64,000 nt of DNA, from the NCBI GenBank assembly GCA_902760865.1, contig CACWID010000016.1:27786-91785 (forward strand). Reading direction: 5' to 3'. The position numbers and the translations under genes are program-made. The stretch is from an uncultured Bacteroidales bacterium (GTDB taxonomy: Bacteria > Bacteroidota > Bacteroidia > Bacteroidales > Muribaculaceae). Below, one piece after another: positions 1-9,474 of this stretch (positions are counted from its first letter, which is position 1; each line of letters begins with the position of its first letter). The notes under the pieces are model-generated. The model did not search any database. It saw nothing but the letters and a program-made list of their open reading frames with translations, and was not told the DNA's origin.

Positions 1-633
1 TACGTGTATGACGGCATCTTCAAGAGCCAGGACGAGATCGACAACCATGCCGACCAGAATGGTGCCGGCCTGGGCCGCATCCGCTGGAAAGACCTGAACG
101 GTGACGGTGTCATCAACGAGAAGGACCAGAAGTGGATCTACTCGCCCGTGCCCGACTTCACTTGGGGTCTGAACATCTATCTTGAATACAAGAACTTTGA
201 CTTCACCATGTTCTGGCAGGGTGTACAGGGCGTTGACGTGATCAGCGACCTGAAGCGTGAGACCGACCTGTGGGCTGGTCTGAATATCACCAACCTGAAC
301 AAGGGCCGTCGCCTGCTCGACGCATGGACTCCCATGAACCCCACTTCCAATATTCCCGCTGTCAGCACGATGGACAACAACAACGAGAAGCGTGTCAGCA
401 GCTACTTTGTGGAGAACGGTTCCTTCGCCAAGATGCGTAACATCCAGCTGGGTTACAATTTCGGCACCGGCGTGTGTGACAAGTTGCACATCGCGCGCCT
501 GCGCATGTATGTGTCAGCCCAGAATCTGCTGACCATCAAGAGCAAGTCATTTACCGGTGTGGATCCCGAGAATCCCAACTTCGGCTATCCTATCCCCCTC
601 AATGTCACCTACGGTCTTAATGTTTCATTCTAA
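1..633 (+). CDS. SusC-like TonB-dependent outer membrane receptor, C-terminal part
   Basis: The frame is open from the first base, so the gene starts before the window; only about 210 C-terminal residues are visible. They show the end of a SusC/RagA beta-barrel: a GDGVINEKDQ calcium-loop-like turn typical of SusC, then alternating aromatic strands (NFDFTMFWQG, MRNIQLGYNF, LRMYVSAQNLLTI) and a terminal VTYGLNVSF strand ending in Phe, the usual signal for barrel assembly. SusC proteins import oligosaccharides across the outer membrane using TonB energy. It lies 16 bp before a SusD gene and heads a fructan locus, so levan or inulin oligosaccharides are the likely cargo (inference from neighbours). 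The matching ExbB/ExbD/TonB genes are at 44.2-46.5 kb. Confidence 0.93.
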   Translation, partial: YVYDGIFKSQDEIDNHADQNGAGLGRIRWKDLNGDGVINEKDQKWIYSPVPDFTWGLNIYLEYKNFDFTMFWQGVQGVDVISDLKRETDLWAGLNITNLNKGRRLLDAWTPMNPTSNIPAVSTMDNNNEKRVSSYFVENGSFAKMRNIQLGYNFGTGVCDKLHIARLRMYVSAQNLLTIKSKSFTGVDPENPNFGYPIPLNVTYGLNVSF

Positions 634-649
634 AAATTCAAGATTCACT

Positions 650-2389
650 ATGAAAAAGATATTCAATATATTGTGCGTCGGCCTGGTTTGCTGCAGTGCC
701 ACCACATTGTTTACCTCTTGTGACGATTTTCTCGACGAGCACAAGCCTCAAGCCACACTCAGTGACGAGCAGGTAAAGTCGCCCGAGAATGCCGAGGCCA
801 TGGCCATCTCGGCCTACGCCATCTTCACATCTGCCGAGGACATCAACTCATCATTCTCGATGTGGAACTTCGACGTCCGTAGTGATGACGCCTACAAGGG
901 TGGTAACGGTACCAGCGACGGTGACGTCTTCCATCAGCTGGAGGTCCAGCAGGGCGTGCTCACCACCAACTGGAACATTAATGACATGTGGGTGAGGTTG
1001 TACAACAGCCTGTCTCGCGTGAACAGTGCCATCGCCCTGCTCAAGGAGACTGACGACAGCTTTACCATGAAGGCCCAGCGCCTGGCCGAGATGAAATTCT
1101 TGCGTGCCTATGGCCACTTCCTGCTCAAGCGCCTGTACAAGAACATCCCCTTTGTCACCAACGAGAACCTGACCTACGACGAGTATAACGAGCTGTCCAA
1201 CACCCAGTACACCAACGACGAGGGCTGGCAACTCATCATCGACGACCTGATGGAGGCCTACAACACCCTGCCCGCAGTGCAGCAGGACAAGGGCCGCCCC
1301 ACCCGTGCCGCCGCTGCCGCTTTCCTGGCTAAGGTTTATCTCTACAAGGCTTACCGTCAGGATGATGCCAACAGCAATCAGGTGACGAGCATCAACCAGG
1401 CTGACCTGGAGAAGGTGATCGAGTTCACCAATCCCGCCCTGTATTCCAACTACGGTCTGGAGGCTGACATCCACAACAACTTCCGTCCCGAGGAAGAGTA
1501 CGAGAATGGTATCGAGAGCATCTGGGCCATCCAGTACTCCCGCAACGACGGTTCCACCTATGGTAACCTGAACTGGAGCTACGGCTTGATTCCGCCCAAC
1601 ATCCCCGGTGCTACCGACGGTGGCTGCGACTTCTACAAGCCCTCGCAGAACCTGGTGAATGCCTACCGTACCGGTGCCGATGGTCTTCCCCTGCTCGACA
1701 CCTTCAACGAGAAGGATTATAGCATCGCTGAGGACAATGCCGACCCGCGTCTGTTCCTGACCGTCGGTATGCCCGGACTGCCCTACATGTTCAACCGCAA
1801 GTACATGATGGAGGAGACCAGCATCTGGAGCCGCAGCAACGGTCTGTATGGCTACTACGTGTCCCTCAAGCACAATGTTGACCCCGCCCTCATCGGCAGC
1901 TACCTCATCAAGGGCTCTTATTGGGCCAGCTCGATGAACCGCATCGTCTTCCGCTATGCCGACGTGCTGTTGATGCGTGCCGAGGCTTATGCACAGCTGG
2001 GCCAGGCCGACCAGGCCATCAACCTCGTGAACCAGCTGCGCTCGCGTGCTGCCACCAGCACCCAGATGATTTCCAGCTATCCCAACGCCTATGGCGTGAA
2101 GATGTTCATCAGCAACTATCGCGGCAGCTATTCCAAGGATCAGGCTGTGAAGATCGTGAAGATGGAACGCCGTCTGGAGATGGGTATGGAGAGCGAGCGC
2201 TTCTTCGACCTCGTGCGCTGGGGTGATGCCGCCACGGTGCTCAACAAGTACTACTCTGAGGAAATCGGCAGCTGTGCCATTTACAGTGCCGCCCATTTCA
2301 CGGCCAACAAGGACGAGTACCTGCCCATCCCGTTCAGTCAGATTTCGGCTTCCAACGGCCATTACACACAGAACATTGGCAACTGGTAA
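650..2389 (+). CDS. SusD/RagB-like surface glycan-binding lipoprotein
   Basis: This 579-residue protein starts at the ATG at 650, which gives a clean lipoprotein signal (MKKIFNILCVG, lipobox ending at Cys24 in FTSCDDFLD); an upstream in-frame start at 557 lies inside the susC gene and has no signal. The N-terminal SusD core with TPR-like helices is visible (AEMKFLRAYGHFLLKRLY, TRAAAAAFLAKVYLYKAY), and the C-terminal part has the family's RYADVLLMRAEAYAQLG and ERRLEMGMESERFFDLVRWGDA blocks. SusD proteins sit as a lid on SusC and hand over glycan. Its position matches BT1762 of the B. thetaiotaomicron levan locus. Length is normal for the family. Confidence 0.95.
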   Translation: MKKIFNILCVGLVCCSATTLFTSCDDFLDEHKPQATLSDEQVKSPENAEAMAISAYAIFTSAEDINSSFSMWNFDVRSDDAYKGGNGTSDGDVFHQLEVQQGVLTTNWNINDMWVRLYNSLSRVNSAIALLKETDDSFTMKAQRLAEMKFLRAYGHFLLKRLYKNIPFVTNENLTYDEYNELSNTQYTNDEGWQLIIDDLMEAYNTLPAVQQDKGRPTRAAAAAFLAKVYLYKAYRQDDANSNQVTSINQADLEKVIEFTNPALYSNYGLEADIHNNFRPEEEYENGIESIWAIQYSRNDGSTYGNLNWSYGLIPPNIPGATDGGCDFYKPSQNLVNAYRTGADGLPLLDTFNEKDYSIAEDNADPRLFLTVGMPGLPYMFNRKYMMEETSIWSRSNGLYGYYVSLKHNVDPALIGSYLIKGSYWASSMNRIVFRYADVLLMRAEAYAQLGQADQAINLVNQLRSRAATSTQMISSYPNAYGVKMFISNYRGSYSKDQAVKIVKMERRLEMGMESERFFDLVRWGDAATVLNKYYSEEIGSCAIYSAAHFTANKDEYLPIPFSQISASNGHYTQNIGNW

Positions 2390-2413
2390 TCACTGCAACA
2401 TAGTTAAATTCCG

Positions 2414-3844
2414 ATGAATAAAATAACAATGATTATGAAAGCTAAGTTATTATATATATTCTGTGCGTGTCTTGCCTGCTGCGGACTCGCCTCAATGCTC
2501 AGTTCATGCTCTGATGACAACGTCAGTGACCTGCAGTTGTCGGGCAACTGCATGATTGATCAGCTCTCCCTTGACAATTTTGAGGGAATCATCGACTTGC
2601 CCTCGCGCTCCATCATTGTCCGTCTGCCCGAGGTCTATGAGACATCGGCCATGAAGGTCACGGCATTGAAGATGTCGGATGGCGCCGTGTGCAACATTAA
2701 CCAGGGCGAGACCGTCAACATGGATGCCGCCAAGGTGCTCCGCGTCAAGAACGGTGACGTCTTCATGGACTGGACGCTGTCTGTCCTCCACGACGAGGCC
2801 CGCATCACCGAATTTGTGATCAACGACATCTACACGGGTACCATCGACCAGGAGGCCAAGACGATTATTGTCTATATCCCTGCTACGCTCGATATCACCA
2901 ACCTGGTACCGACCATTACCTATAGCAAGAATGCTACGATCACCCCGTCGTCGGGTGTGGCTCAGGACTTCTCGCAGCCTGTCACCTACACGGTGAAGAA
3001 CAACTCTGCCGAGAGCGTCTATACCGTCAGGGTTATCGCCATCAGCAAGCCCAAGGCCCTCTTCCTGGGCTCCGCTCCCACGATGAACGAGCTTGATCCT
3101 GAGGCTCAGGCTGCCTGCCAGTGGATGCTGGGCAATGTCGAGAGCTCGCTCTATGCTTCGTTTGCCGACCTGCGTGCCGGCACGCTCGACCTGTCGGAGT
3201 GCAAGCTCATCTGGTGGCACTGGCACGTTGACGGCGGCGTGGATGGCCATGACAACTTTGTCGCCAAGGCTACCGACGCGATGAACACCCTGAACGAGCT
3301 GCGCCAGTTCTACGAGAACGGCGGCGCCCTGCTGCTCACCCGCTATGCTGTCAACCTGCCGTCCTTCATCGGTACCACCGGTGACGACGAGTGGACGACG
3401 CCCAACAACTGCTGGGGTCAGGACGAGGCTTATGCCGAGCTGTGCGGCGGCCCGTGGACCTTCCGCATCTTTGACGGCCAGAACGACCATCCCCTCTATC
3501 AGGGTCTTGTGGCTGGTGACAACCCCAACGAGGTTTATTGCACCGATGCCGGTTACCACATCACCAACTCCACCGCCCAGTACCACATCGGTACCGACTG
3601 GGGAGGCTATGACAACTATGACGTATGGACCGGCCGCACCGGCGGTAAGGTTCTCGGCGTAGGTGGCGACGGCGCTATCGTCCTCTGGGAGTATCCCGCT
3701 CATGACGGCAAGGGTGGCATCATCTGCGTCGGCTCGGGCTGCTACGACTGGTATTCCTATACCTACGAGGCTGGTTACTCCGAGAAGTACCACAAGAACA
3801 TTGAGATTATGACCAAGAACGCTATCAACTATTTAACTCACTAA
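2414..3844 (+). CDS. Surface glycan-binding lipoprotein, DUF4960 type
   Basis: A 476-residue lipoprotein in the SusE-like position after SusD. A start at 2414 puts the lipid Cys at residue 32 (LSSCSDDN); the in-frame ATG at 2435 gives a more usual signal length with Cys25, so the true start is uncertain. Residues about 35-215 look like two Ig-like strand-rich domains (ITEFVIND, YTVKNNSAESVYTVRVIA), and the C-terminal half (from ALFLGSAP) has the Rossmann-like, Trp-rich pattern of DUF4960 (IWWHWHVDGG, WGGYDNYDVWTG, GCYDWYSYTYEAGY). In the B. thetaiotaomicron levan locus this slot is held by BT1761, a fructan-binding surface protein. Binding of fructan here is inferred from that synteny. Confidence 0.8.
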   Translation: MNKITMIMKAKLLYIFCACLACCGLASMLSSCSDDNVSDLQLSGNCMIDQLSLDNFEGIIDLPSRSIIVRLPEVYETSAMKVTALKMSDGAVCNINQGETVNMDAAKVLRVKNGDVFMDWTLSVLHDEARITEFVINDIYTGTIDQEAKTIIVYIPATLDITNLVPTITYSKNATITPSSGVAQDFSQPVTYTVKNNSAESVYTVRVIAISKPKALFLGSAPTMNELDPEAQAACQWMLGNVESSLYASFADLRAGTLDLSECKLIWWHWHVDGGVDGHDNFVAKATDAMNTLNELRQFYENGGALLLTRYAVNLPSFIGTTGDDEWTTPNNCWGQDEAYAELCGGPWTFRIFDGQNDHPLYQGLVAGDNPNEVYCTDAGYHITNSTAQYHIGTDWGGYDNYDVWTGRTGGKVLGVGGDGAIVLWEYPAHDGKGGIICVGSGCYDWYSYTYEAGYSEKYHKNIEIMTKNAINYLTH

Positions 3845-3851
3845 TTGACTC

Positions 3852-5473
3852 ATGAAACAGTACAAGAATATTTTCAGCGCATTGCTGCTGTGTTGCTTTA
3901 TGGTCGCCTTGTCGGCATGCAGCGAGGAGAAGTTCGGTCCCGATCCCTCCAAGGACTGGGACGGTTCGACCGCTTTCTTCAACTCGGTGGACGAGGCTGG
4001 TTTCGAGACCTACTACAATCCGGCCATCGGCCGTTGTGGTGACCCGATGCCTTTCTATGACGCTAAGGCAGGTCACTTCAAGGTACTCTACCTGCAGGAG
4101 TTTGACAACAATGCCGCGTTCAACTACCACCCCTTCTGGGGCGTGTACACTGTTGACGGCGCATACTATCAGTCGCTGGGCGAGGTTCTGCCCACCGGCT
4201 CCTCTCCCGACGAGCAGGATGCTGCCCTGGGTACGGGCTGCTGCGTCTATAATGAGAAGGACGGTATGTACTACATCTATTATACGGGTCATGACCGTTA
4301 TGGCCGCGAGGCCGTGATGAGGGCTACCTCGTCTGACTTCAAGGACTGGTCCAAGGACGCCTTGTGGATGTTGAAGGGCTCGACCTATGGCTACTCGGAC
4401 AACGACTTCCGCGACCCGCAGATCTTTGTTGCCGACGACGGCCAGTACCGTATGGTCATCTCCAGCAACCTGAAGTTCGCCGAGTTCAAGTCCAGCGACT
4501 TGAAGACGTGGGAACACGTCGGCAACTTCCCGATGATTTGGGACCGCATGTGTGAGTGCCCCGACATCTTCAAGATGGGCAACTACTGGTATCTCGTCTA
4601 CAGCGAGGGCTACCGTGCTTCATGGAGCCGCAAGGTGAAGTATATGATGGCTAACTCATGGGAGGCCCTGAAGGCCTGCTTCAACGATCCCGGTGCCAAC
4701 TGGCCCCGCGACGGCCATGAGGGCGTACTCGACACCCGTGCTTTCTATGCCGGCAAGACGGCAAGCGACGGTGTGGACCGCTACATCTGGGGTTGGTGCC
4801 CCTACCGCACCGGCAACACCATCCACGACAAGAACATCAACGTGGGTGCCGGTGGCGAGCCCAACTGGTCGGGTGCGCTGGTATGCCACAAGATCATCCA
4901 GCAGCGCTGGTATGCCACAAGATCATCCAGCACGCCGACGGTACGCTCACCGTGGGTGAAGTGCCTGCTATCGCAGCTAAGTTCAACAAGGAGCAGAACG
5001 TCAAGGTGATGGCCAGCAACGGCGCTCAGATGAGCGGTGTCAATGGCAAGCTCTCGGGTGATGGCGCCTATGTGCTCTACAACCGCCTGGGTACCTGCAA
5101 CCACATCTCGTTCACGGTGACCACCTCCAACAACTGGGACCGCTTCGGCATCTCGCTGGTGCGCGGTACCGACAGTGACCGTTATTACACGATGATGGTC
5201 AACCCCGAGGACGAGAATCACCGCAAGGTGAACTTCGAGCAGGAGGGTAAGGCCGGTAAGGGCTTTATCGAGGGTATCGATGGCTACTGGTTCGAGCGTC
5301 CCGCCGACAACGTTTACCACATCAACATCTACACCGACAACTCGGTGATGGTGATGTACATCAACGACGTCTGCGCCTACACCAACCGTATCTACGGCAT
5401 CCAGAAGAACTGCTGGAGTATCAACAATTATGGTGGCAATATCACCATTTCTGACCTGAAAGTATTCCAGTAA
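3852..5473 (+). pseudogene. Surface GH32 fructanase (endo-levanase position), frameshifted by a 29-bp duplication
   Basis: The frame opening at 3852 encodes a lipoprotein (MKQYKNIFSA, lipid Cys23 in LSACSEEKF) with a GH32 five-bladed propeller. Catalytic candidates are Asp64 in CGDPM (nucleophile, in place of the usual WMNDPNG), Asp188 in FRDPQ and Glu235 in CECPD. At 4875-4932 a 29-bp segment is present twice in tandem; it throws translation out of frame, and it ends at 5009 after 385 residues. The C-terminal beta-sandwich (from HADGTLTVGEVP to SDLKVFQ) continues in another frame to 5473. Removing one copy restores a single 530-residue frame. The slot matches BT1760, the cell-surface endo-levanase. 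Either the gene is broken, switches reversibly, or the duplication is an assembly error. Confidence 0.85.
4875..4932 (+). repeat. Exact 29-bp tandem duplication inside the GH32 gene
   Basis: Bases 4875-4903 and 4904-4932 are identical and abut. Each begins gcgctggtatgccacaag and ends catccagca. Because 29 is not a multiple of 3, the copy moves the downstream codons by two bases, exactly the offset between the two open halves of the gene. Confidence 0.97.
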
Positions 5474-5500
5474 ACGGTAAAAAGTAGTACCTTTACGACC

Positions 5501-7162
5501 ATGAACAGATTCTTAACTATTCTGGCGGCAGTGCTCGTGGCCTTCTCGGCCACGGCACTGGCCCCCCAGTTATTGAGCGAGAACCACGCCATGCTGCGGG
5601 TTGACGCTACGGGCAGGTACCTGTTGCTGCCCGTGCAGGAGAAAGAGGAGAACGCCTACGTGCGCGTCATTGTGAACAACGAGCAGGTGCAGACGCTCAA
5701 CGTGCGTCTTGCGGTGGACAAGGTGGACTACTATGTGCCACTGGATATCCAGCGCTACGGCAACAAGAAGGTGCTGGTTGACATTTCTTTCCATGGCGAC
5801 CGCCGCACGACGGGTGCCGTCAAGGATTTTGTCTGCTGGCGTGAGATGCGGGTGACCGACACGTTTGATGACAGCAACCGTGAGCGTTTCCGTCCCGCCT
5901 ATCATCACACTCCCGCCTATGGCTGGATGAACGACCCCAACGGTATGTTCTACAAGGATGGTGTGTGGCACCTGTACTACCAGTGGAACCCCTACGGCTC
6001 GCAGTGGGAGAACATGACCTGGGGCCACTCGACCTCGACCGACCTGATCCACTGGACCCACCAGCCCACCGCCATCGAGCCTGATGCGCTGGGAACCATC
6101 TTCTCGGGCTCCTGTGTGACCAACGGCGACGAGGTGGTGGCTATCTACACCTCGGCTGGGCAGAACCAGACCCAGTCTATCGCCATCTCGCACGACAACG
6201 GCATGACGTTCGACAAGTATGAGGGTAACCCCGTGCTGACGAGCGATGTGCCCGACTTCCGCGACCCGAACCCCTTCTGGAACAGCGACATCAACGCCTG
6301 GAACCTGATTCTCGCTGCCGGTCAGGAGATGAATATCTACAGTTCCAAGGACCTGAAGAACTGGAAGTATGAGAGTTCCTTCGGCAAGGAATACGGTAAC
6401 CACGGTGGTGTGTGGGAGTGCCCCGACCTGATGAAGATCGACGGCAAGTGGGTGCTCATCTGCAACATCAACCCCGGCGGCCCCTTCGGCGGCTCGGCAA
6501 CTCAGTACTTTGTGGGCGACTTCGACGGCCACAAGTTCACCTGTGAGTCGATGCCCAAGGTCACCAAGTGGATGGACTACGGCAAGGACCACTATGCCAC
6601 GGTATCGTTCTACAACGCGCCTCAGGGCCGCCATGTGGTCATCGCGTGGATGTCCAACTGGCAGTATGCCAACCAGGTGCCCACGCGTCAGTTCCGCAGC
6701 GCCAACTCGATTCCCCGCGACTTGGGCTTGTTCACCGACGGTGAGGAGTCCTATGTCAGCGTGAAGCCTTCGCCTGAGATGCTCGCAGCCCGCGGTGCCA
6801 AGGTGAAGAAGCCGACCGAGACCTGTGAAATCGTTGTGGATGTGAAAAACTCGATGGAACTGACCCTGTCCAACGCCAATGGCGAGCAGGTGGTGATGAA
6901 ATATGACGCTGCCAAGCAGACCTTTGTGATGGACCGCACGGCCAGCGGTGACGCTTCGTTCAGCGAGGCCTTCCCTGTGGTGACCGAAGCTCCCACCCAT
7001 GGTGCCATCAAGCAGCTGCGCATCTTCGTTGACCGTTGCAGCATCGAGGCCTTTGATGCCGACGGCAAGATGGCGATGACCAACCTCGTGTTCCCCACCA
7101 CGCCTTACACCAACCTCAAGGTCAAGGGCGGCAAGGCCACGATTTACCAGATTAGCTATTAG
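5501..7162 (+). CDS. GH32 exo-fructanase (levanase/inulinase family), secreted
   Basis: A 553-residue protein with a cleavable signal peptide (MNRFLTILAAVLVAFSATALA) and no lipobox Cys, so probably periplasmic. Residues about 25-125 form an N-terminal beta domain often seen before Bacteroides GH32 enzymes. The catalytic propeller follows with all three GH32 motifs: WMNDPNG with nucleophile Asp145, FRDPN with Asp255, and WECPDL with acid/base Glu306. The C-terminal beta-sandwich ends with the family's RIFVDRCSIEAF motif. It corresponds to BT1759 in the levan locus and would release fructose from imported oligosaccharides. It lies 27 bp after the frameshifted GH32 gene, so the two may be co-transcribed. 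Confidence 0.94.
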   Translation: MNRFLTILAAVLVAFSATALAPQLLSENHAMLRVDATGRYLLLPVQEKEENAYVRVIVNNEQVQTLNVRLAVDKVDYYVPLDIQRYGNKKVLVDISFHGDRRTTGAVKDFVCWREMRVTDTFDDSNRERFRPAYHHTPAYGWMNDPNGMFYKDGVWHLYYQWNPYGSQWENMTWGHSTSTDLIHWTHQPTAIEPDALGTIFSGSCVTNGDEVVAIYTSAGQNQTQSIAISHDNGMTFDKYEGNPVLTSDVPDFRDPNPFWNSDINAWNLILAAGQEMNIYSSKDLKNWKYESSFGKEYGNHGGVWECPDLMKIDGKWVLICNINPGGPFGGSATQYFVGDFDGHKFTCESMPKVTKWMDYGKDHYATVSFYNAPQGRHVVIAWMSNWQYANQVPTRQFRSANSIPRDLGLFTDGEESYVSVKPSPEMLAARGAKVKKPTETCEIVVDVKNSMELTLSNANGEQVVMKYDAAKQTFVMDRTASGDASFSEAFPVVTEAPTHGAIKQLRIFVDRCSIEAFDADGKMAMTNLVFPTTPYTNLKVKGGKATIYQISY

Positions 7163-7199
7163 CCTTTAGCTGAATTCCAATAACTTAAAACTAAATAAT

Positions 7200-8366
7200 A
7201 TGGCTAAGACAAACAAAATCGCGATCATCTCGGTCATGCTGTGCTTCTTCTGCATGGGCTTTGTTGACCTCGTGGGTATCGCCTCCAACTATGTGAAAGA
7301 AGACCTCCAACTCTCGGACTCGGTGGCTAACATCTTCCCCTCGCTGGTATTCTTCTGGTTCCTCATCTTCAGCGTTCCCACGGGCATGCTGATGAACAAG
7401 ATCGGTCGCAAGAAGACGGTGCTCCTGTCGCTTGTAGTGACCATCCTCTCGCTGATGATTCCGTTGTTCGGCAACAGTTTCCCCGTGATGCTCATCGCCT
7501 TCTCGCTGCTGGGCATCGGTAACGCGCTGATGCAGACCTCGCTCAACCCGCTGGTATCGACCGTGATGGGTGGCGGCAACCTGGCATCGACGCTCACCTT
7601 CGGCCAGTTCATCAAGGCCATCGCCTCGTTCCTCGCGCCTTATCTGGCCATGTGGGGTGCAACGCAGGTGATTCCCAGCCTGGGACTCGACTGGCGCGTG
7701 CTGTTCGCCATCTACTTTGTGGTAGGTACTTTCTCGGCTGTCTTGTTAGGAGTGACCCCCATCCACGAAGAGAAGATCGAGGGCAAGCCTTCGACCTTTG
7801 TGGAGTGCTTCAAGCTGTTGGGCACGCCCATCGTGCTGCTCTCTTTCCTGGGCATCATGTGCCACGTGGGTATCGACGTGGGCACCAACACCACCGCTCC
7901 CAAGATTCTCATGGAGCGTCTGGGCATGACACTGAACGATGCCGCATTTGCCACCTCGCTGTACTTCATCTTCCGTACCATCGGTTGCTTGACCGGCTCG
8001 TTCTTCCTGCGCGTGCTCAAGATGAGGACGTTCTTCATCATCAGTGTCATCATGATGGCTTTGTCGATGTGCGGCCTGTTCTTCGGCCACGAAAAGTGGA
8101 TTCTCTACACTGCTATTGCTCTCGTGGGTTATGGTAACTCCAACATCTTCTCGATGTGCTTTGCCACCGCTCTTGAGTCGATGCCCAAGAAGCAGAACGA
8201 GGTGTCCGGCCTGATGATCATGGGCCTGTTCGGCGGCACGATTTTCCCGCTGCTGATGGGCTTCGCCAGCGATGCCGTTGGCCAGGCAGGTGCCGTAGCA
8301 GTGATGGCCATCGGTGTCATCTACCTGTTCACCTACATCAAGCAACTCAATCCCGTGAAGGGTTAG
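7200..8366 (+). CDS. MFS sugar:H+ symporter, probable fructose transporter (FucP/FHS type)
   Basis: A 388-residue inner-membrane protein with about twelve hydrophobic segments. The start MAKTNKIAIISVMLCFFCMGFVDLVG resembles the FHS (fucose/hexose symporter) group, with MNKIGRKKTVLLS as the MFS loop 2-3 motif and a long central cytoplasmic loop around residue 190 (PIHEEKIEGKPSTFVE). Place and type match BT1758, the fructose importer of the levan locus. It would take up fructose freed by the periplasmic GH32 enzyme and pass it to the kinase encoded next. Specificity is inferred from the locus. Confidence 0.88.
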   Translation: MAKTNKIAIISVMLCFFCMGFVDLVGIASNYVKEDLQLSDSVANIFPSLVFFWFLIFSVPTGMLMNKIGRKKTVLLSLVVTILSLMIPLFGNSFPVMLIAFSLLGIGNALMQTSLNPLVSTVMGGGNLASTLTFGQFIKAIASFLAPYLAMWGATQVIPSLGLDWRVLFAIYFVVGTFSAVLLGVTPIHEEKIEGKPSTFVECFKLLGTPIVLLSFLGIMCHVGIDVGTNTTAPKILMERLGMTLNDAAFATSLYFIFRTIGCLTGSFFLRVLKMRTFFIISVIMMALSMCGLFFGHEKWILYTAIALVGYGNSNIFSMCFATALESMPKKQNEVSGLMIMGLFGGTIFPLLMGFASDAVGQAGAVAVMAIGVIYLFTYIKQLNPVKG

Positions 8367-8390
8367 GCTTTAGGTTTTAGAACCGCTAAC

Positions 8391-8446
8391 AACTAGAAAC
8401 TAGGGACTAGAAACTAGGGACTAGAAACTAAAAACTAAAAACTGAA
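8391..8446 (+). repeat. Degenerate CTAG-word tandem tract before fructokinase
   Basis: The words aactagaaactag, ggactag and aaactaaaaact are repeated head to tail with small changes and stop 13 bp before the fructokinase ATG. Closely similar text precedes genes at 18.3, 37.6 and 45.0 kb. No protein is encoded. Confidence 0.8.
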
Positions 8447-8459
8447 AAAATTGACAACT

Positions 8460-9353
8460 ATGAGTGACAAACGTTATGTAGTGGGCCTGGGTGAGGCCCT
8501 GTGGGATGTCCTCCCCGAAGGTAAGAAACTGGGCGGTGCCCCCGCCAACTTCGCCTATCATGCCGGACAGTTCCTGGGCAGTGACAACGCCATTGCCATC
8601 AGTGCCCTGGGCGAGGACAAACTCGCCGAGGAGACCATCAGCGCCCTCGAGGAGCATGGCCTCAAGTACCTCATGCCGCGTGTGCCCTATCCCACCGGCA
8701 CCGTGCAGGTAACGCTTGATGAGCAGGGTATTCCCACCTATGACATCAAGGAGAATGTGGCATGGGACAATATCCCCTTCACGCCCGAGATCGAGGAGAT
8801 TGCACGCAACTGCCGCGCCGTGTGCTACGGTTCGCTGGCTCAGCGCAACGTCGTTTCGCGCGAGAACATCCAGCGTTTCCTGGATGCCACTCCCGGCGAC
8901 TGCATGAAGATCTTTGACATCAACCTCCGTCAGCAGTTCTATAACAAGGAGATCATCCAAGAGTCATTGCGCCGTTGCAATGTCCTCAAGATCAACGACG
9001 AGGAGTTGGTGATCATCGGTCGCATGTTCGGCTATCCCGGCCTTGACATGGAGAACAAGTGCTGGCTCATCCTGGGCAAGTACAACCTCGACATGCTGGT
9101 ACTCACCTGTGGCACCAATGGTTCCTATGTGTTCAAGCCCGGCGAGATGTCCTTCCAGGCGACCCCCAAGGTTGAGGTGGCTGATACCGTCGGCGCCGGT
9201 GACTCGTTCACGGGCTCCTTCTGCGCCGCCATCCTGGCAGGTAAGCCCATTCATGAGGCCCACAAACTCGCAGTAGAGGTCAGCGCCTACGTCTGCACCC
9301 AGAACGGCGCCATGCCCACCCTGCCCGCCGAGCTCCTCGACGCAGCCAAGTAA
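8460..9353 (+). CDS. Fructokinase, PfkB/ribokinase family
   Basis: A 297-residue cytoplasmic kinase that would phosphorylate fructose for glycolysis. The ATG at 8460 is chosen over a TTG three codons upstream. N-terminal GEALWDVLPEG and LGGAPANFAYH are the sugar-binding PfkB motifs; near the C-terminus DTVGAGDSFTGSF is the PfkB signature with the catalytic Asp (GAGD). It is last in the fructan locus, like BT1757, and a hairpin follows. The locus regulator (a hybrid two-component sensor in Bacteroides) is not in this window, so it may lie upstream of susC. Confidence 0.93.
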   Translation: MSDKRYVVGLGEALWDVLPEGKKLGGAPANFAYHAGQFLGSDNAIAISALGEDKLAEETISALEEHGLKYLMPRVPYPTGTVQVTLDEQGIPTYDIKENVAWDNIPFTPEIEEIARNCRAVCYGSLAQRNVVSRENIQRFLDATPGDCMKIFDINLRQQFYNKEIIQESLRRCNVLKINDEELVIIGRMFGYPGLDMENKCWLILGKYNLDMLVLTCGTNGSYVFKPGEMSFQATPKVEVADTVGAGDSFTGSFCAAILAGKPIHEAHKLAVEVSAYVCTQNGAMPTLPAELLDAAK

Positions 9354-9380
9354 AGCAAATTACCTGCTCAATCAATAAAC

Positions 9381-9419
9381 GGACCCGACTCGATTAACCC
9401 CCAGCCGGGCCCATTTTTT
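9381..9419 (+). terminator. Probable terminator of the fructan locus
   Basis: Imperfect GC stem (ggacccg with cgggccc, one mismatch) followed by a run of six T at 9414-9419, 27 bp after the fructokinase stop. Confidence 0.55.
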
Positions 9420-9474
9420 AGCATCGAGTATCAATTGGCAGCAGGGACCGACGCCGACCCATTGATAAGATCAA

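Noticed and set aside
557-649. Upstream extension of susD
   Set aside because: It overlaps the susC gene and removes the lipoprotein signal.
851-2362. 503-residue minus-strand frame opposite susD
   Set aside because: Low-complexity Val/Gly/His composition, no family pattern; it is the mirror of a GC-rich gene with strong codon bias.
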